Origin: Rhizobium sp. BT03
Lineage (GTDB): Bacteria > Pseudomonadota > Alphaproteobacteria > Rhizobiales > Rhizobiaceae
Assembly: GCF_030053155.1 (NCBI RefSeq)
Contig: NZ_CP125640.1
Coordinates: forward strand, 3,756,001-3,820,000
DNA: 64,000 bases
Direction: 5' to 3'
Shown one piece after another: positions 18,860-26,908 of this stretch; within the stretch, counting starts at the first letter, position 1, and each line of letters begins with the position of its first letter. Below the pieces are notes generated by a model that was not told where the DNA came from, ran no database searches, and saw only the letters and a program-made list of their open reading frames with translations. The translations under genes and the position numbers were made by a program.

Positions 18860-19933
18860 TCACATCGCCTCTATTGCCCGTCGGATGCCGTCAACCGCAC
18901 TTCTCGGCGCGTTGTTTTCGTCGTAGAGATTAACGCGCTTCGTGCACGCCGCCTCGGGACCGGCCGCCTTCTCGTCGGGCTCGCCGTATCTCTCCGACAT
19001 GCCCCATACCGTCACGCCTTTCAAGTCGCCACGTTCGGCCGCCACGGTGATGACGTCACTGAAAATATCGGCGTATGACGCCGGCGTGAAGCTTTTGTCA
19101 CGGTTCAGGAAGTGGCAGGAGGCGTCGAGTTCGGTGATGAAAACGCCGATACCCATGTCCTTCAGCGCCGCGCAGAAGCGCCCCATTGCTTCCGGGTCGA
19201 TGCGGTCGAGGCCGGGGCGGAAATGTGCCTGCAGCCCCACCGCGTTGATCGGCGTTTTCCTGGCGACGAGGTCCTCGACGATTTTCAGGATGCGCGTGCG
19301 CTTCTGTTCGAAGACGTCGGATTTTTTCTCCAGATGCGTTTCGTTGAGCACCAGCGTTGCGCCGGGATTGGCCTGATGCGCCATGTCGAAGCTCATACGG
19401 ATATAGTCGTCGCCAAGAAGGCGTCGGAAAACACAATCCCGCAGATCCGGCGCATCATATTCCAACGGCTCGTTCACCACATCCCAAGCGTCGATCGAGT
19501 TCTTATAGCGAGTGACAACCTGTTTTATATGACGGTTCATCGCCGCCTGAATCGTCTTGGCGTCGGTGATATCAGACACCCATTCCGGGACGCGATACCA
19601 GATCAGCGTATGGCCATAAACTCTCATGTTGTTTTTGCGCGCAAATGCAACCATAAGGTCGGCACTCTTGAAGCTGAAAACACCCGGTCTCTTTTCCGTC
19701 GCATTCCATTTCAGCTCGTTTCGCGGCGTTATCGAATTGACGTTGTCGATATAGATCCCGGAAGCGATCGGGTCGTCGATGTTCTGCAGGTCGATTGCCG
19801 ATCCGAATCGGAACGACTTGCTGTCGGCAAGGGCGCGCAACCCTCTCGCCGGAGACACCTGTGCCAGGACGTGGCCTGCATTGGCGTACAACAGAGCAAG
19901 CGGAATCGAGGCGAGGAAACGTCTTCTATTCAT
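18860..19933 (-). CDS. Tat-exported GH10 glycanase (endo-1,4-beta-xylanase family)
   Basis: The 357-aa product starts NRRRFLASIPLALLYANAG, a twin-arginine signal. GH10 motifs follow: YGHTLIWY (~106-113), WDVVNEP with acid/base Glu155, and FITELDAS with nucleophile Glu268. WGMSERYGEP near the end matches the family's last active-site strand. GH10 enzymes cut beta-1,4 xylan or glucan chains. Here, heading the EPS series, it more likely trims or releases EPS than degrades plant xylan. Export folded through Tat would place it in the periplasm or outside. Confidence 0.8.
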   Translation of the reverse strand: MNRRRFLASIPLALLYANAGHVLAQVSPARGLRALADSKSFRFGSAIDLQNIDDPIASGIYIDNVNSITPRNELKWNATEKRPGVFSFKSADLMVAFARKNNMRVYGHTLIWYRVPEWVSDITDAKTIQAAMNRHIKQVVTRYKNSIDAWDVVNEPLEYDAPDLRDCVFRRLLGDDYIRMSFDMAHQANPGATLVLNETHLEKKSDVFEQKRTRILKIVEDLVARKTPINAVGLQAHFRPGLDRIDPEAMGRFCAALKDMGIGVFITELDASCHFLNRDKSFTPASYADIFSDVITVAAERGDLKGVTVWGMSERYGEPDEKAAGPEAACTKRVNLYDENNAPRSAVDGIRRAIEAM

Positions 19934-20138
19934 TCTTATCTCTCACTGTTGGCTTTTTTCATGTCCGCGGCGGAATTTAAACGGTCGGGCTGGCCGGCAG
20001 CGATCCATCGCGGGGTTTGCGTTCAATTCAGTAGAGTAATGCAACCTCAAATATACTTTCGCACTAGGGGATATGGTCAGTATCTGCTAGACTTTCCAGC
20101 TTGCTCCAAGATATAAGCCCTCCTGGAGGGCGCTCGCG

Positions 20139-20513
20139 ATGGAAGATTGGTTTAGCTATCTGATGAGCTGTTTTCATATGGCATTTCAAAATGCCGTTTT
20201 TTTTATGGCGGCTGTCCAAAAGGATCTATCCCTTCTCGACGTCAGGCAGTTCACAACCGTTGTCCTCGGTATCGGCGGCGTCATTGTCATCCTGTTTGCA
20301 GCGCTGATCAGGACATCCTTGCGGTTGCGTCGCTCGGCAGTCGCCATCAGCTCTCTGAACGATGATCTTGCCCAGGTCACGCAGGACCTCAATGTCGAGC
20401 GTGTCTGGCGCCTGGCGGGCGGAGACGGCACCGAACGGCCGAGTGCGGACAGTTTGAAAGAGCTTTACAGGATCCTGGCCAGGCATCACGACGATGCAAG
20501 CTACATGGTGTGA
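20139..20513 (+). CDS. Small single-span membrane protein, unknown function
   Basis: The 124-aa product has a hydrophobic N-terminal part (~10-25) and a clear membrane segment (TVVLGIGGVIVILFAALI, ~40-57), then a basic, coiled cytosolic tail. GGAGGG lies nine bases before the ATG. It is divergent from the GH10 gene across about 205 bases. No family recognised. Confidence 0.5.
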   Translation: MEDWFSYLMSCFHMAFQNAVFFMAAVQKDLSLLDVRQFTTVVLGIGGVIVILFAALIRTSLRLRRSAVAISSLNDDLAQVTQDLNVERVWRLAGGDGTERPSADSLKELYRILARHHDDASYMV

Positions 20514-20522
20514 TCAGCTTAT

Positions 20523-20556
20523 TGGAACCGCTGCACACTTCCGGGCGACATGCATC
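20523..20556. repeat. Partial mosaic palindromic repeat
   Basis: GCACACTTCCGGGCGACATGCA recurs with small changes at 25.2, 37.7 and 63.7 kb. Here only half of the palindrome is present, between convergent genes. Confidence 0.4.
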
Positions 20557-21568
20557 ATTGCGGATGTTCCGCATTTTCTGCCGGTGCCGGTTCCATGCCG
20601 GCCTCGGCCGTGGGGTCCGGTGACGGAAGCCATGTTCTGTCGGAAAAATAGCGTCTTGTTCTTTTCTGCGGTCCCGAGGTCGCATCCAGCGATAGCGTGA
20701 AATTATAGCGCCCTGCGTTGAGCACCTCACGGGCGAAGTTGATACTGGCTCCGAAGCCGTCTTCCTTGATGTCCTTCAGATTCTTGATTGCGGTCAACGT
20801 CTCGTGAAAATCGAGCCATTGCGGTTGCCGCAACATGGTTTCGAAGATTCGCAGAATGCCGGGATCGAGCTGGCCGTTTGGGTCCGTCTCGGGATTGATG
20901 ATTTTCACACGCATATTGTTGATCGCGCCGGCGGCGTCGCCGCGAACGATGACGAAGATGGAGTTCGGAAGCTGATCCTTCTCCCGCTTGCCGCCCTGTT
21001 CGAAAAAGCATTCGAACGTATCGGCGTTAAAGCTCGCCGCCGCCCAATCGCTGGTTTCGATGCCGGCATCACGCAGCGCCGCACACATTGCAGGCCCGGA
21101 TATTCGCCATGTGCGTAGAAAAGTCGACGCGGTCTGTGCCGACGGCGGTTCGATGATATGCAAGGGAAGCGTGAAGGTGGCTGGCGGCGTCGGGCGGGGA
21201 AGGGCTTTGGGGGGAGGCGGCCTGACGTCAGGGGCAGAGAGATCGAAGCCAAAGTAATGGCTCACCGTCTTCAAGTGTTTCATATCGTTGGAAAGAAGCA
21301 CCGTCCCCATGACCAGCGAGAGGGAGATCGTCAGCAGCAACCAGAAGACCGCGGGAATCTTCGGTTTTCCCAATGGCTGTTTCGCATTTGCGGACGATGA
21401 ATTATCGGGCAAGCTTGTCTTCTCCGGTGCGAGAAGGGTTTCGATCGGGCTGTCTAAATCCAGCACTATACATTTATCCGTTAAATATCTTTGGCTTCGT
21501 GTCGGCAATTGGGCGCCTTTGTGCCTCACCGGATGGGCGCGGCAGCTTCGGCAAAGACGTAGCACCAT
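20555..21568 (-). CDS. Hypothetical inner-membrane protein with large periplasmic domain
   Basis: The product is up to 337 aa. One membrane segment (AVFWLLLTISLSLVMGTVLL, ~73-92) is followed by a proline-rich stretch and a compact soluble domain (~140-320) with WRISGPAMCAALRDAGIE and CFFEQGGKREKDQLPNSIF. The true start is unclear: no frame start has a good ribosome site, and GTG about 21466 (VLDLDSPIETLL) is an alternative. I do not recognise the family. It flanks the EPS cluster but may be unrelated. Confidence 0.55.
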   Translation of the reverse strand: MVLRLCRSCRAHPVRHKGAQLPTRSQRYLTDKCIVLDLDSPIETLLAPEKTSLPDNSSSANAKQPLGKPKIPAVFWLLLTISLSLVMGTVLLSNDMKHLKTVSHYFGFDLSAPDVRPPPPKALPRPTPPATFTLPLHIIEPPSAQTASTFLRTWRISGPAMCAALRDAGIETSDWAAASFNADTFECFFEQGGKREKDQLPNSIFVIVRGDAAGAINNMRVKIINPETDPNGQLDPGILRIFETMLRQPQWLDFHETLTAIKNLKDIKEDGFGASINFAREVLNAGRYNFTLSLDATSGPQKRTRRYFSDRTWLPSPDPTAEAGMEPAPAENAEHPQ

Positions 21569-22060
21569 TCGATCGGGAACCGCTCATGCAGCTGCGCAAT
21601 ATCGCAGCGACGGATCGCGGACGATGTCATTATTCGTTCTGTGAACAGTCCCGGCTGGTCTCGTAATTTCGAGATATTGCTCTGTTCTGGTCGAAAACAC
21701 TCTGAGCACGCTGCTGCTGGATGCCGGCTTCGACAAGGTCCGTTTTGAATTTGTCGGAAGAATTCCCGTTTTGGCCAAGTCGATGATCGCCGTCGCTCAG
21801 AAATCTCTTTAGAGCCCAAAATCTCTTTAAACGGTATCGGGGCGGCCCGCGTTTGGAACAGCATTGCTCTGTGGAATTGCGCGCGCGAGTGCGATGCGCG
21901 TCCATTCCAAGGGCGGCCGCTGCTGCAATAATCCATAGGTTGTTTTTGCTATGCGCGGCGCGGAAAAAAATCCTTAAGAAATATTTACTTTTAGTTGCAT
22001 TCTTGCTTAAACTCTCCATTATACGGCTCGGCATGCTGATGAAGTGGGAGACTTGTTCAC
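21569..22060. other. Intergenic region upstream of the HTH gene
   Basis: These 492 bases are GC-rich on the left and AT-rich from about 21940. Only short frames without ribosome sites are open. The AT-rich part probably holds the promoter of the regulator at 22061. Confidence 0.4.
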
Positions 22061-22486
22061 ATGAAGGCTAAATCCCCGAATTCAATCGACGTCTATGTTG
22101 GCAACCGCGTCAGGGTCCGGCGAAAGACGCTCGGGATGACCCAGCACGGTCTGGCCGAACTTCTGGGCATCACCTTCCAGCAGATCCAGAAATACGAAAA
22201 GGGGACGAACCGCATAGGCGCCAGCCGTCTTCAGCGCATATCCGAGATTCTTCGCGTGCCCATCGGCTTCTTCTTCGAGAACGGTGGTTCCGGACCGATC
22301 GAAGGCGAGACGAGCGAGTTGAACAGGTTTTTGTCCTCGAAAGAGGGGCTGGCGCTCAACAAGGCATTCATCGCCATCGAGGATCCGAATATCAGGCAAA
22401 AACTGGTGGCATTGGCCAAAAGTCTGGCAGTTGCGGGGTTGTCCGACATCGACGGTGAGTTGCAAGATCCGGTTATCAACGGCTGA
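22061..22486 (+). CDS. XRE-family HTH regulator (PraR/PhrR-like)
   Basis: The 141-aa product has a Cro/CI-type HTH at ~12-68: VGNRVRVRRKTLGMTQ, then LAELLGITFQQIQKYEKGTN and RIGASRLQRISEILRVPIGF. This is the layout of PraR/PhrR regulators of alphaproteobacteria. A helical C-terminus (~80-130) probably dimerises. It is followed after nine bases by a short ORF and then YcaO, so it may control that set. In Rhizobium, PraR represses quorum-sensing and surface genes, but whether this paralogue does so is unknown. Confidence 0.75.
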   Translation: MKAKSPNSIDVYVGNRVRVRRKTLGMTQHGLAELLGITFQQIQKYEKGTNRIGASRLQRISEILRVPIGFFFENGGSGPIEGETSELNRFLSSKEGLALNKAFIAIEDPNIRQKLVALAKSLAVAGLSDIDGELQDPVING

Positions 22487-22495
22487 GGACGGAGC

Positions 22496-22789
22496 GTGCT
22501 TCACCTGCAGAGATACGGCGATCTGCGGTTGATCGAGACGAATGGCGACCCGGTCCGCTCTCCGATCAAGGGGCTGTTGACGATGGCCCATATCTATGCC
22601 CGAGCTGTGAACTCAGCCATTATGGGTTGGCTCAGTTTCTGCGGAGCGACGTCAAAGCTGAGGGCGGTATATTCAATGGCGAAAATTGGCATCGTGGGGA
22701 TAGCTGGCGGGGCGGAGGCGGTCGTTGCCGCCTGGTCGGCGTCGCTGCGCCTTGCGGCCGCCACGTCGACAGCCGAGGCGTCATTCTGA
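22496..22789 (+). CDS. Short ORF coupled to ycaO (possible peptide or frameshifted YcaO N-terminus)
   Basis: The frame runs from GTG 22496, nine bases after the regulator and with GAGGACGGAG before it, to a TGA that overlaps the first possible start of YcaO. The 3' part from ATG 22678 gives 37 residues, MAKIGIVGIAGGAEAVVAAW and then an Ala/Ser/Thr-rich tail, with a ribosome-like GAGGGCGG upstream. It could be a small precursor or partner peptide. Alternatively, one extra base near 22782 would join TSTAEA directly to ILTRRVHYSD of YcaO, making this the true YcaO N-terminus. Confidence 0.35.
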   Translation: MLHLQRYGDLRLIETNGDPVRSPIKGLLTMAHIYARAVNSAIMGWLSFCGATSKLRAVYSMAKIGIVGIAGGAEAVVAAWSASLRLAAATSTAEASF

Positions 22790-24009
22790 CGCGCCGGGTC
22801 CACTATTCCGACAGGATCATATCGCCGGGGGAAACTCTTTCCCGCGTCGAACCATTCTTGGCCAGGTTCGGCATCACCAGGGTTGCGCGACATACCGGAT
22901 TGGACGACATCGGAATCCCTGTCTGGTGCGCCTATGCCCCGAATTCGCGGTCGATCGTGATTGCTCAGGGAAAGGGCCTGACCGATCTGGACGCCAAGGT
23001 ATCCACAATCATGGAGGCGCTCGAACGAGCCGTCGCCGGCGAACCCTTCGTCAAGCGCATCCACGGTTCCTCTGCCCGCCTGCAGGCAATGGGCTGCCAG
23101 GCCGACAGATTGAGCTGCCTGACCGCCGTCCATAAACCCGATCTCGGGCCGGATGACGAGACCGAATGGGTTGCCGGCGTCAATATCCTCAGCGGCGAAG
23201 AGATCCACATTCCCTTCGAAGCGGTGGTGCTCGACCGGACGCGTGACGCGCGATACTGGATGTCGTCGGATGGCCTGGCTTCGGGAAACAGTGCCGAGGA
23301 AGCAATCTTTCATGGCGTGCTGGAGCGTATCGAGCGTGACGCTCATGTGCTGTGGCAGGTGGGCGGAGAAGCCGATCGTTATGCCGGCTGCGTCGATCCC
23401 CGCGGCTTTGCGGACGATGCCCTCAACGGGCTGATCGACAAAATCGAAGCATCGGGATTGGCGCTCAGGCTGTTCGATATCACCAGCGACATCGCAATCC
23501 CCTGTTTCACCGCCATGCTGGGGCCTGGGGAGCTAAATCAGGGCGCCAGGCATCCTAATGCCGACAGGGACATTCGCCTCGTCGAGGTAACCGGCGGCAC
23601 CGGGGCGCATCCGTCCCCCGTCCGCGCGGCCATTCGGGCGGTGACGGAAGCCGTGCAATCCCGGCTGACCTATATCAGCGGCGCCAGGGACGATATTTCT
23701 CCTGCAACTTTCTTGAGATCCCTCCCGCCGATGATGCGGCGGGCCTTCGATGCGGTTGCCGCACCGCCTGCCGCCCTGCACGGTGACGGCGCGGCAGGAT
23801 ATCGGCCACAGGATCTGACGCAGCAGTTGCAGCATGTGCTTGACGCTCTCAGCAACCGAGGGATCGCCTCGGTCATCTGGGTTCACCTCAGCGACGACAC
23901 GCTTCCCTTCAGCGTCGTCAAGGTGGTTATTCCCGAGCTCGAAAATCCCGAGGGGGAGCGCGCCCGGCGATTTGGAACAAGGGCTCTGGCCAAGGCGATG
24001 GGGTTTTGA
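22786..24009 (+). CDS. YcaO-type cyclodehydratase/thioamidating enzyme (TfuA-associated)
   Basis: The core of ~407 aa begins LTRRVHYSDRIISPGETL and includes RHTGLDDIGIPVWCAY, GKGLTDLDAKVSTIMEALER and SDGLASGNSAEEAIFHGVLE, the ATP-binding features of YcaO proteins. VEVTGGTGAHPSPVRAAI also fits. YcaO enzymes activate peptide amides with ATP; with TfuA partners some install thioamides. No ATG, GTG or TTG is available near the conserved N-terminus. CTG 22786 (or ATT 22783) overlaps the previous stop in a CTGA arrangement, and the only other in-frame start is TTG 22627. The next gene overlaps by TTGA. Confidence 0.75.
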   Translation: MTRRVHYSDRIISPGETLSRVEPFLARFGITRVARHTGLDDIGIPVWCAYAPNSRSIVIAQGKGLTDLDAKVSTIMEALERAVAGEPFVKRIHGSSARLQAMGCQADRLSCLTAVHKPDLGPDDETEWVAGVNILSGEEIHIPFEAVVLDRTRDARYWMSSDGLASGNSAEEAIFHGVLERIERDAHVLWQVGGEADRYAGCVDPRGFADDALNGLIDKIEASGLALRLFDITSDIAIPCFTAMLGPGELNQGARHPNADRDIRLVEVTGGTGAHPSPVRAAIRAVTEAVQSRLTYISGARDDISPATFLRSLPPMMRRAFDAVAAPPAALHGDGAAGYRPQDLTQQLQHVLDALSNRGIASVIWVHLSDDTLPFSVVKVVIPELENPEGERARRFGTRALAKAMGF

Positions 24010-24713
24010 AGATCATTTTCGCAGGTCCCAGTCTTTCCGATGCGGCATCGCTTGCCGGCGAGGCGGTATGCGTCCTGCCGCCTGCGATGCAGGGCGATGT
24101 CCTGGCTCAGGTGGAGCAGGGCGCCAATGTCATCGGCCTGATCGACGGCGGCTTCGAATATGCCGCACCGGTCTGGCACAAGGAAATTCTCCATGCTCTC
24201 TCGCTGGGCGTGGCCGTTTTCGGGGCCGCAAGCATGGGCGCCTTGCGGGCAGCGGAATGTCATCCGTTCGGGATGATCGGGCTCGGCCGCATTTTCGAGG
24301 ACTATCGCACCGGCCGGCTGGTCGACGATGCCGCCGTCGCACTCATGCATGCGCCGAGCGCGCTGGGCAGCAAGCCGCTGACGATACCGCTCGTCAATGT
24401 CAGCGCCACGCTCGATGCGATGGAGGACAGGGGGCTGCTGGCAGGTGGATTGCGCCAGGCGCTCGAAGATGCGGCAAACGCGATCTTTTTCAAGAAGCGG
24501 ACGTGGCGGGCGATCGTCGGGCAATGTGCTGACATAGCCGAGCCGGATCGTCCGCAGCTGCTGGCGGCGCTTTTTTCGAATTCCGTCGATCAAAAACGCC
24601 TCGATGCCCTGGAATTGCTGAAAGCCGTACAGGACGCACGCGACATCCGCTCGAACGCCGATCTGCCCTGGAAACTGCACGCAACCGCGTTCCATACCCG
24701 TCCTGCATTGTAA
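24006..24713 (+). CDS. TfuA-family protein
   Basis: The 235-aa product begins KIIFAGPSLSD and contains VIGLIDGGFEYAAPVWHKEI and VFGAASMGALRAAEC, the characteristic core of TfuA, first seen in the trifolitoxin cluster. In archaea and actinomycetes TfuA partners YcaO in thioamide formation, probably by helping sulfur delivery. The TTG start overlaps the YcaO stop (TTGA), so the partners are co-translated. No dehydrogenase, peptidase or exporter lies beside it, unlike typical azoline-peptide clusters. Confidence 0.8.
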   Translation: MKIIFAGPSLSDAASLAGEAVCVLPPAMQGDVLAQVEQGANVIGLIDGGFEYAAPVWHKEILHALSLGVAVFGAASMGALRAAECHPFGMIGLGRIFEDYRTGRLVDDAAVALMHAPSALGSKPLTIPLVNVSATLDAMEDRGLLAGGLRQALEDAANAIFFKKRTWRAIVGQCADIAEPDRPQLLAALFSNSVDQKRLDALELLKAVQDARDIRSNADLPWKLHATAFHTRPAL

Positions 24714-24815
24714 ATCGAAGACGGCGATTTTCACCAAGGGTTGTGTCACGCTTTTTTCACGGGCTCGCCCCCCTCTGCGCGCGTATCATGCCTTCAATTC
24801 GTTGGAGAAATGGTC

Positions 24816-25064
24816 ATGGGCGTGACATCGATTGCCAAGGTAAGTGCAGAGCAAGGAGCGGAAGACGGCCTGAACGAACTCATCGCGCTGGCGCGGATGA
24901 TCGCCTACGCGCGACAGGTCGCTCAGGATGTCAAATTGCAGTTCGCGACGAATTGCCTCGATCTGGCGCTCGAGGCCGTGAAGCAGGAGATAGGGGAAGG
25001 TTTGACCAGTGAACTGGCCGAATTGGGCTCGCCGGTTCCGCAAGTAAGCGTCAGCCGTCACTAG
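24816..25064 (+). CDS. Small helical protein downstream of ycaO-tfuA
   Basis: The 82-aa product MGVTSIAKVSAEQGAEDG... is strongly helical, with one cysteine in QFATNCLDLALEAVKQEI. ATG 24816 is preferred over the ATG six bases before it because GGAG lies eight bases upstream. It begins 102 bases after tfuA in the same direction. It could be the substrate, an accessory factor or an unrelated gene. No family recognised. Confidence 0.55.
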   Translation: MGVTSIAKVSAEQGAEDGLNELIALARMIAYARQVAQDVKLQFATNCLDLALEAVKQEIGEGLTSELAELGSPVPQVSVSRH

Positions 25065-25073
25065 AGACGCACG

Positions 25074-25240
25074 AAGCGCTTTTCCCCGGCAAAGGGCGAA
25101 GCGCTTTGCCGAGAGTTGCGTAAAAACAAAAGACTAGAGCGGTTCTGCGCTTCCGTGAAAAGTTGAACCGCTCTGATGCATGCCGCCCGGAAGTGTGCAG
25201 CGTTCCGGGCGACATGCAAAAACAAGGGACTATAACGCGC
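25074..25240. repeat. RIME-like mosaic of palindromes
   Basis: There are three consecutive inverted repeats. GGCAAAG/CTTTGCC spans 25088-25110. AGAGCGGTT/AACCGCTCT spans 25136-25174. The third, at 25178-25217, pairs GCATGCCGCCCGGAA with TTCCGGGCGACATGC around AAGTGTGCAGCG. The stretch GCGTAAAAACAAAAGACT and the third palindrome recur near 63.7 kb. Confidence 0.6.
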
Positions 25241-25555
25241 GCGCTCGGCACAATGCGTGTCTTGTTATGGACGTGGGCACTCGCGGGACCGTTCGATCCC
25301 ATTGGGGGAGACAACGGGCTGAAGCCGATGCCTGAGCGTTGGCAAATCCATCTCGATTGCGGCTTGGAGAAGCCCGGCTCGTTGCGGGCCGCGGATGGTC
25401 GGCGCGCCTTATTTCAGGGTCTGCCGAAAACGACTGAATGGTTTCAGACGAAAGGTAAACGGTCTCCCCGACGTTGCTTCCGGAAAGGGAAGCGGCGCGA
25501 TTTCGCGTTCACATATATTCCGCGCGATCGGCCGATCGACGGCCGATCCCTGATC
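25241..25555. other. Intergenic stretch, nothing recognised
   Basis: Short frames are open in several phases but none has a ribosome site or family features. Confidence 0.4.
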
Positions 25556-25762
25556 TCAGTGGGTCAAATTGCGCTTCTGCGCCAGCAGTAAAATGTAATC
25601 GTCGGCAATGTCTGCGATGGCCATTGCGACTTCCGCCGGATCGCACCCTTCGACCTTCGTATTTGCAATGAACTGATAAACCGCCTTCTCGATCTGCTTG
25701 CGGCAGATCATGACGCGTTCATCGTAACCAAATTCCGGAATATGCGATGCTATATCACTCAT
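25556..25762 (-). CDS. Small conserved-looking protein, unknown function
   Basis: The 68-aa product MSDIASHIPEFGYDERVMIC... is mostly helical, with one long helix (residues ~18-35) and a second from DPAEVAMAIADIADDYILLL. Start ATG 25762 has GAGGGAG about nine bases upstream. The longer frame to 25834 lacks a ribosome site. It stands alone. No family assigned. Confidence 0.5.
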   Translation of the reverse strand: MSDIASHIPEFGYDERVMICRKQIEKAVYQFIANTKVEGCDPAEVAMAIADIADDYILLLAQKRNLTH

Positions 25763-26908
25763 CAGGTCGGCTCCCTCACTACTTACAGTGACCATGACAC
25801 AAATTATAAGTTGAGCAAGCAAATGCTTTATCAAGGGTTAATTCCCTGTCGAGGTGCGACCATTTCGACACAGGTGTGGCATATCATAAGACGCCTTTGG
25901 CGTGTTGAACGGGATGGGCTCGACGAGGGCCGGCCGTTTGGTGTCGACAGGATCGCGAACGAGGCTGACGCTACGACTTGGCGTCGGGATCTCGATCGTA
26001 TATGCCGGAACCCATGCGCCGGGCTGAAACGGACGCACCGGCTGCTGGCGACAGAAGCGGCGGAACTGCGCCGTTCTTGCGGCCTAACCATTTGATTTAG
26101 CAATATATCGCATCATCGTACTTCTCCGCTGCCGTCATTCGGCGGTCCTAAGCTGCATCGGCAACGCTCGGGCACGCGGTCATTTCCATGGCTGTCGGGC
26201 CATCGCTGGTGATCCCCTCGTCGGGATGCCCGGCAAATTAGCGGGCGGCTGAAACCCAAGGTGAGAAGCGGTTTCAACCGATTTTTTGCTCTCCTGAAAA
26301 ACTGGAACCGAGGTCGGCGGCAATTGAAGACAGAATAAACTGCGGCCGACAATCATGGTGATCAAGAAAATTTTTATCAAAAGGTTAAATTATAAGTTTC
26401 AGATGGAGGTTGTATTTAAATATCAATTAAAAGATGACTTAAATCTTATATGTATATAATCACAGGATGTACTGTATTGTTGTTGGTTCGGATTTATTAA
26501 GTGTCTATCATGTCCATATATCGGCTGCGTGACGTTGACTGTTGGTAAAATTACATCGTGTCATTCATAAATGGCGGCCCGCAATTGAGATATAGCTTCT
26601 GATGTTGCTGGCGCGAGCGGCGGAGCTCCTATCCGTCGGAAAATGTGAGCTTGTCTCGTCAGGCTGATCTCTGCCGGGCGATATCACTATTCCAAGCAAT
26701 ATTTTCTATACGAGACAAAGACGACAGCAATCGCATTTGTGGCGAGCCGCAGGGAAGCAAAGCAGAGGACCCGCCGGGGTGGGTGACGGGTCCTCCAGTA
26801 TAAATGCTTGCACAGTGCGTAGATATAATTGCAGTTAAATCGTGTATTGTCACACATCATTATTGGGCTGATGGTTTTTTCACGAGTTTCATCGATTTTT
26901 ACTTGTTG
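25763..26908. other. Long gene-poor region, AT-rich between 26.35 and 26.6 kb
   Basis: No convincing gene. Two minus-strand frames have protein-like composition. One at 25838-26038 includes GAWVPAYTIEIPTPSRS. The other, at 26180-26380, starts with a signal-like IKIFLITMIVGRSLFCLQ. Both are short and proline-rich and could be pieces of one broken exported-protein gene. The AT-rich part has no open frame of note. A strong hairpin at 26765-26795 ends the region. Confidence 0.4.
26765..26795 (-). terminator. Hairpin downstream of the glycan operon
   Basis: GAGGACCCG and CGGGTCCTC pair perfectly over nine bases with a 13-nt loop, 114 bases past the last gene of the leftward operon. A T-containing stretch follows in that direction. 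It is a likely terminator or transcript-end stabiliser. Confidence 0.5.

Noticed and set aside
18860..19933. Secreted plant-xylan degrading system
   Set aside because: Only one GH10 gene, placed in an EPS series with no accessory xylanolytic genes next to it; the xylose transporter is 33 kb away and may be unrelated.
22594..23346. Minus-strand gene opposite ycaO
   Set aside because: The plus strand has clear YcaO motifs in the same bases; the opposite frame is without features.
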